From Pedobacter punctiformis (lineage in GTDB: Bacteria > Bacteroidota > Bacteroidia > Sphingobacteriales > Sphingobacteriaceae): a stretch of 64,000 bases of DNA. The notes below the pieces were generated by a model that did not search any database, was not told the origin of the DNA, and was given only the letters and a program-made list of their open reading frames with translations. Shown here one piece after another: positions 61,136-64,000 of the stretch. The first letter of the stretch is position 1. Every line of letters starts with the position of its first letter. The position numbers were made by a program, and so were the translations under genes. The DNA is taken from assembly GCF_027213715.1 (NCBI RefSeq), contig NZ_JAPWGM010000002.1, forward strand, positions 186,001-250,000, given 5' to 3'.

Positions 61136-62413
61136 CTAGTATAAAGTAAACTCTACACGACGGTTTTGTTGACGACCAGTTGCAGTTTTGTTTGTTGCAA
61201 TTGGTTGATCAGGACCGTAACCTGTAGCTTCAACTCTTGAAGCATTAGCACCTTGAGATACTAAATAAGCTTTTACCGCTTCTGCTCTGTCTTTAGATAA
61301 ACGTAAGTTTAATTCTCTTGAACCTGTGTTATCTGTGTGACCAGCTAATTTTAAGCTGAAGTTTTTCTCAACTAATAAAGCAGCAACACGATTTAAAGTA
61401 GCATAAGATTTAGAACGGATAGTCGATTTACCTAAATCGAATTCTAAGTTAGAAATCGCATCTTTAACAACTTTACGATCTTCGTCTGTTACAACAACTT
61501 TAGTTTCTTTAATTACTTCACGTTGAACTTTGATAGGGCAACCTGAACCATCAACTACAGTACCTGAAGCAGTTCCAGGACATTTGTCAAATTTGTTTGC
61601 AACACCATCATTATCATCATCACCTAAATCTTTAGCATATTGCTCACGGTCTCTTGCTGCATTTTGCTCTGCTGTAGATAATGCTCTTCTTAGATCAGCA
61701 CTTTCTTCAGCACTTTCTTTACGTAAATGCGCTAAAGAACTATAGTTTGCTAATTGAGGCTTGTCTTTACTTCCTAAAGCAAACTCTAAACCAGCATGTG
61801 CATAAGCAAACCTAGGTTTAGTGTCTGTTCCATAATTAGGAGATTTAACAAAGTTTACATCATAACCTAAATCTAAGTTAATCCCTTTTGCAATACCTAA
61901 TTTAGCACCAGCACCAACTGGAATAAACCATCCTTCTCTGCCACCATCATTAACAGTATTAGAACCTGATGTTGCACTTGATTCTACGCCCATATAACCA
62001 GCACCAGCTTTGATATAAGGAATTAATACAGCATTTTCTTTGTTAATATTAATGTTTGCTACATTTAAAACCGCTGTTAAAGCACCAGACCAATTAATTG
62101 ATGATTTAGTGCTAAAATTATCTCCAACTGTTTTAATGTTTCCTCTTAAGAAATCTGCTTGCAAACCTAAGCTAGGAATTATTTGTTTCTTAATAAATGC
62201 ACCATAACCAATACTTTTAAATTCTTCAGCTCTATAGCTTTCAGAACCGAAAATGGTGTTTGGAGATAAAATGCCACCATGAACACCTACAGACCATGTT
62301 CTGAAGTCTTGAGTAGAGAAACGACTTGTCGTCGGCGTCTCTTGTGCAAATAATTGTGACGATAAACCTAATAAGGCAACCAACATTGTTGATTTTGTAA
62401 TCTTGGAGTTCAT
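61136..62413 (-). CDS. OmpA-family outer membrane protein
   Basis: This 425-aa protein has a signal peptide (about 1-23, ending LFAQ) and an N-terminal beta-barrel (about 30-215). A calcium-binding-like thrombospondin type 3 stretch follows (DDDNDGVANKFDKCPGT), then a C-terminal OmpA peptidoglycan-binding domain (LAGHTDNTGSRELNLRLSKDRAEAVKAYL, then GRQQNRRVEF). It anchors the outer membrane to the cell wall. The 210 bp upstream contain a terminator for the next gene and a possible -7 element (minus-strand TAAATTTG at 62600-62607). Confidence 0.94.
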   Translation of the reverse strand: MNSKITKSTMLVALLGLSSQLFAQETPTTSRFSTQDFRTWSVGVHGGILSPNTIFGSESYRAEEFKSIGYGAFIKKQIIPSLGLQADFLRGNIKTVGDNFSTKSSINWSGALTAVLNVANININKENAVLIPYIKAGAGYMGVESSATSGSNTVNDGGREGWFIPVGAGAKLGIAKGINLDLGYDVNFVKSPNYGTDTKPRFAYAHAGLEFALGSKDKPQLANYSSLAHLRKESAEESADLRRALSTAEQNAARDREQYAKDLGDDDNDGVANKFDKCPGTASGTVVDGSGCPIKVQREVIKETKVVVTDEDRKVVKDAISNLEFDLGKSTIRSKSYATLNRVAALLVEKNFSLKLAGHTDNTGSRELNLRLSKDRAEAVKAYLVSQGANASRVEATGYGPDQPIATNKTATGRQQNRRVEFTLY

Positions 62414-62571
62414 ATTTTTTCCTTTTTGTTATTTAATAGTTTTTCCTACTGTTGTTGGTATCCCCTAAGAAAAAACCCTGCCAAAAGAACTAAAATTGCT
62501 CCAAATCACATAAAATCAGAAGTTTACGATGAGTTTTGCTGTTGATTGTTTTGTTACCTTAAAAAGAAACA

Positions 62572-62612
62572 AAGGTTAAATTATGTATAGTATTGTATAC
62601 AAATTTAACCTT
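62572..62612 (-). terminator. Terminator after the YdeI/OmdA gene
   Basis: AAGGTTAAATT and AATTTAACCTT form an 11-bp perfect stem. The 19-nt loop holds a smaller GTATA/TATAC pair, and TTTCTTTTT follows on the minus strand. Confidence 0.65.
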
Positions 62613-62623
62613 GAGGTAATATT

Positions 62624-63289
62624 TTAACCTTTTGCTGATGGATTCTTTTTGCCATTTAAGAGCATTTCTAAGGTCTTTTCGAGCCTACTGGTTCTGGTTT
62701 TCTCCTGTTTTGCAGTTAAAATCCATAACACATACTCTTTTTTATTGGTATAGGAGAGTGCATTAAAATGCTGTAAAGCCGATGGATGATTAATTAATAT
62801 AGCCTCCAAATCTGCAGGAAGTTTAACAATCTTTTTATCTACATCAATAAATTCGGCAAATTCATTTTGTTTTATTTCAGCGTTGCCAACACCAGATGCT
62901 TTAACTTCTGAAGCAAGTTTTAATCTTAGTCCAGTCCAGATGTTATCAATAGCGGCTGAAGCGCATGGCGCTAAACCATAAGTTTCCAATTCTTTCCAGC
63001 TATTCATTAAATCAAGATCAGATTTAATTTTAGAAGACTTTTTAGGGTAAAAAATCCAGATTACAGCACCTGGTTTAATTTCCTTTAGATTTCGTTCTAT
63101 CTGACTATATAAATCTGCCTTATTAATGGAAAAGCAAATTAGTGCATCAAATTTTGCTGAACTATTATATGTAAAGGAAATATCTGCAGGGATTTCTCCA
63201 AAAATTGCCGCCGCGTTTTCAGGCGCAGCATCAACCTTTACCACATGCCCTGATTTAATCTGAAGTTTTTTTAAAAGTAGATTTTGCAT
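62624..63289 (-). CDS. YdeI/OmpD-associated family protein with DUF3052-like N-terminus
   Basis: The N-terminal half (about 1-125, with DALICFSINKADLYSQIERNLKEIKPGAVIWIFYPKKS) resembles DUF3052. The C-terminal half (about 145-215) has the YdeI/OmdA pattern VKLPADLEAILINHPSALQHFNALSYTNKKEYVLWI followed by TRTSRLEKTLEML. YdeI proteins are linked to stress and antimicrobial-peptide resistance in enterics, but the mechanism is unclear. The protein has no signal peptide. It lies 33 bp downstream of the SpoU gene, probably in the same operon. Confidence 0.85.
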   Translation of the reverse strand: MQNLLLKKLQIKSGHVVKVDAAPENAAAIFGEIPADISFTYNSSAKFDALICFSINKADLYSQIERNLKEIKPGAVIWIFYPKKSSKIKSDLDLMNSWKELETYGLAPCASAAIDNIWTGLRLKLASEVKASGVGNAEIKQNEFAEFIDVDKKIVKLPADLEAILINHPSALQHFNALSYTNKKEYVLWILTAKQEKTRTSRLEKTLEMLLNGKKNPSAKG

Positions 63290-63322
63290 CTGAATCTATA
63301 TTCTAAATGTTTATCCGATAAA

Positions 63323-63853
63323 TTATAATTTTAATTTAGCAAAGAAATCCCAGAAAACAATTCCTGCTGAAATGGTGATGTTAAAGGAATGTTTGGTTCC
63401 AAATTGTGGAATTTCAATACACTCATCAATTTTTGCCATCACTTCATCACTTACACCATCTACTTCATTTCCGAATATTAAAGCATATTTTTTGTCCGGG
63501 TTAGGTTGGAAAGTATTTAACATAGTGCTGTTTTCGGCTTGCTCTATAGCTACGATTTCATAACCTAGTGCTCTTAAAGCATCAACAGCCTGGACGGTAT
63601 CGGTATAATGAATCCAATCTACTGATTGAGTGGCACCTAAAGCCGTTTTTTCGATTTCACGATGTGGAGGTTGAGCCGTAATTCCACAAAGTACAACCTT
63701 TTCCAATGCAAAACCATCGGCTGTTCTAAAAATGGAGCCTACATTATGCATGCTTCTTACATTATCTAAAACTGCAATAACAGGTAATTTTTCCTGCGCC
63801 TTAAATTCTTCTATATCCGGACGATTTAACTCGTCCAATTTTAGTTTTTTCAT
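63323..63853 (-). CDS. TrmH/SpoU-family RNA 2'-O-methyltransferase
   Basis: This 176-aa knotted methyltransferase methylates the 2'-O of a ribose in tRNA or rRNA. Motif 1 is VLDNVRSMHNVGSIFRTADGF (catalytic Arg in NVGSIFRTAD), motif 2 is ALIFGNEVDGVSDEV, and motif 3 is IPQFGTKHSFNITISAGIVFWDF. The Asn-Ile-Thr-Ile-Ser in motif 3 differs slightly from the usual N-V-S-V-A. The target nucleotide is not identifiable from sequence. Confidence 0.92.
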   Translation of the reverse strand: MKKLKLDELNRPDIEEFKAQEKLPVIAVLDNVRSMHNVGSIFRTADGFALEKVVLCGITAQPPHREIEKTALGATQSVDWIHYTDTVQAVDALRALGYEIVAIEQAENSTMLNTFQPNPDKKYALIFGNEVDGVSDEVMAKIDECIEIPQFGTKHSFNITISAGIVFWDFFAKLKL

Positions 63854-63873
63854 TAAAATAAATGCCCTTCTGC

Positions 63874-64000
63874 TTAAAGTCTTGCCGGACCGTTTCCTAT
63901 TTCACTAATATAAATTGCTGCCGGATAACCAATTTTATCTACATAATAATCTGTTAGATGTTTGGCGAAGTCCTCCTCAAATCCTTTTTCAAGCAAAGCA
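63874..64000 (-). CDS. Unidentified protein, C-terminal end (partial)
   Basis: The window ends inside this gene. The visible 41 codons end YVDKIGYPAAIYISEIGNGPARL and then TAA at 63874-63876; the preceding part reads ALLEKGFEEDFAKHLTDY. The tail does not let me name a family. It lies 20 bp upstream of the SpoU gene on the same strand and is probably co-transcribed with it. Confidence 0.6.
   Translation of the reverse strand, partial: ALLEKGFEEDFAKHLTDYYVDKIGYPAAIYISEIGNGPARL

Noticed and set aside
1..64000. Mobile elements or prophage
   Set aside because: No transposase, integrase, phage structural gene or attachment-site pair was found; the repeats seen are short intergenic elements.

Overview
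The window is a chromosomal segment from a member of the phylum Bacteroidota, most likely the family Sphingobacteriaceae (Pedobacter-like). The assignment rests on low GC content, many upstream elements fitting the Bacteroidota -7 promoter consensus TAnnTTTG, few Shine-Dalgarno sequences, and the gene families present: an LptD-like porin, a DUF4369/TlpA thioredoxin lipoprotein, a PorV/PorQ-like barrel, a ligase-associated repair cassette and MbnP/di-heme peroxidase. No prophage, insertion sequence, integrase, CRISPR array or rRNA is visible. Almost all of the window is ordinary core genome. Names were assigned by motif recognition alone, without database searches.

Layout. 1-2.6 kb: end of a PhoH-like gene, purC, a STAS protein and rnz. 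2.7-9.5 kb: envelope genes (MCE/MlaD-like lipid transport, two tandem N-acetylmuramoyl-L-alanine amidases, LptD) and cinA. 9.6-11.6 kb: a 2-oxoacid dehydrogenase E2 gene and a ferritin-like di-iron candidate preceded by a perfect 12-bp inverted repeat. 11.6-17.5 kb: the ligase-associated DNA repair cassette (MBL exonuclease, ATP ligase, Lhr-type helicase, PdeM). 17.5-19 kb: satD-DUF3307 behind three tandem 20-bp palindromes. 19-22.8 kb: a DPP-IV-like peptidase, a secreted protein and an enoyl-CoA hydratase. 22.8-27.7 kb: a probable DNA-uptake operon (PorQ-like barrel, helix-hairpin-helix/barrel protein, comEC) in which comEC carries an in-frame TGA. 27.8-34.8 kb: MerR regulator, alaS, two paralogous secreted proteins, gatB and a TlpA-like lipoprotein. 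34.8-40.4 kb: a PhoB/OmpR-type regulator with an apparent three-repeat operator, an RluA-type synthase, a ClC channel, a sigma-54 response regulator and RNase P RNA. 40.4-45.7 kb: a copper/cytochrome cassette containing an MbnP-MbnH-like pair, SCO, YHS and cytochrome c proteins. 45.9-50.7 kb: phosphohexomutase, lysC and lysA, with two small membrane ORFs between the last two. 50.7-58.9 kb: acyl-CoA dehydrogenase, folB, an FAD oxidase, hydrolases, Hsp20, a conserved uncharacterised protein and an LD-carboxypeptidase. 59.0-59.6 kb: a compact minus-strand unit (promoter, 53-aa ORF, tRNA-like element with CAT anticodon loop, terminator). 59.7-64 kb: a DEAD-box-like protein with decayed motifs, an OmpA protein, a YdeI/OmdA protein, a SpoU methyltransferase and the end of an unidentified gene.

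The points most worth a second look are the triple palindrome before satD, the tRNA-like/small-ORF unit at 59.2-59.6 kb, the three TTAAC repeats with an exact 11-bp period before the response regulator, the nonsense codon in comEC with its linked HhH-barrel gene, and the MbnP/MbnH-type copper cassette.
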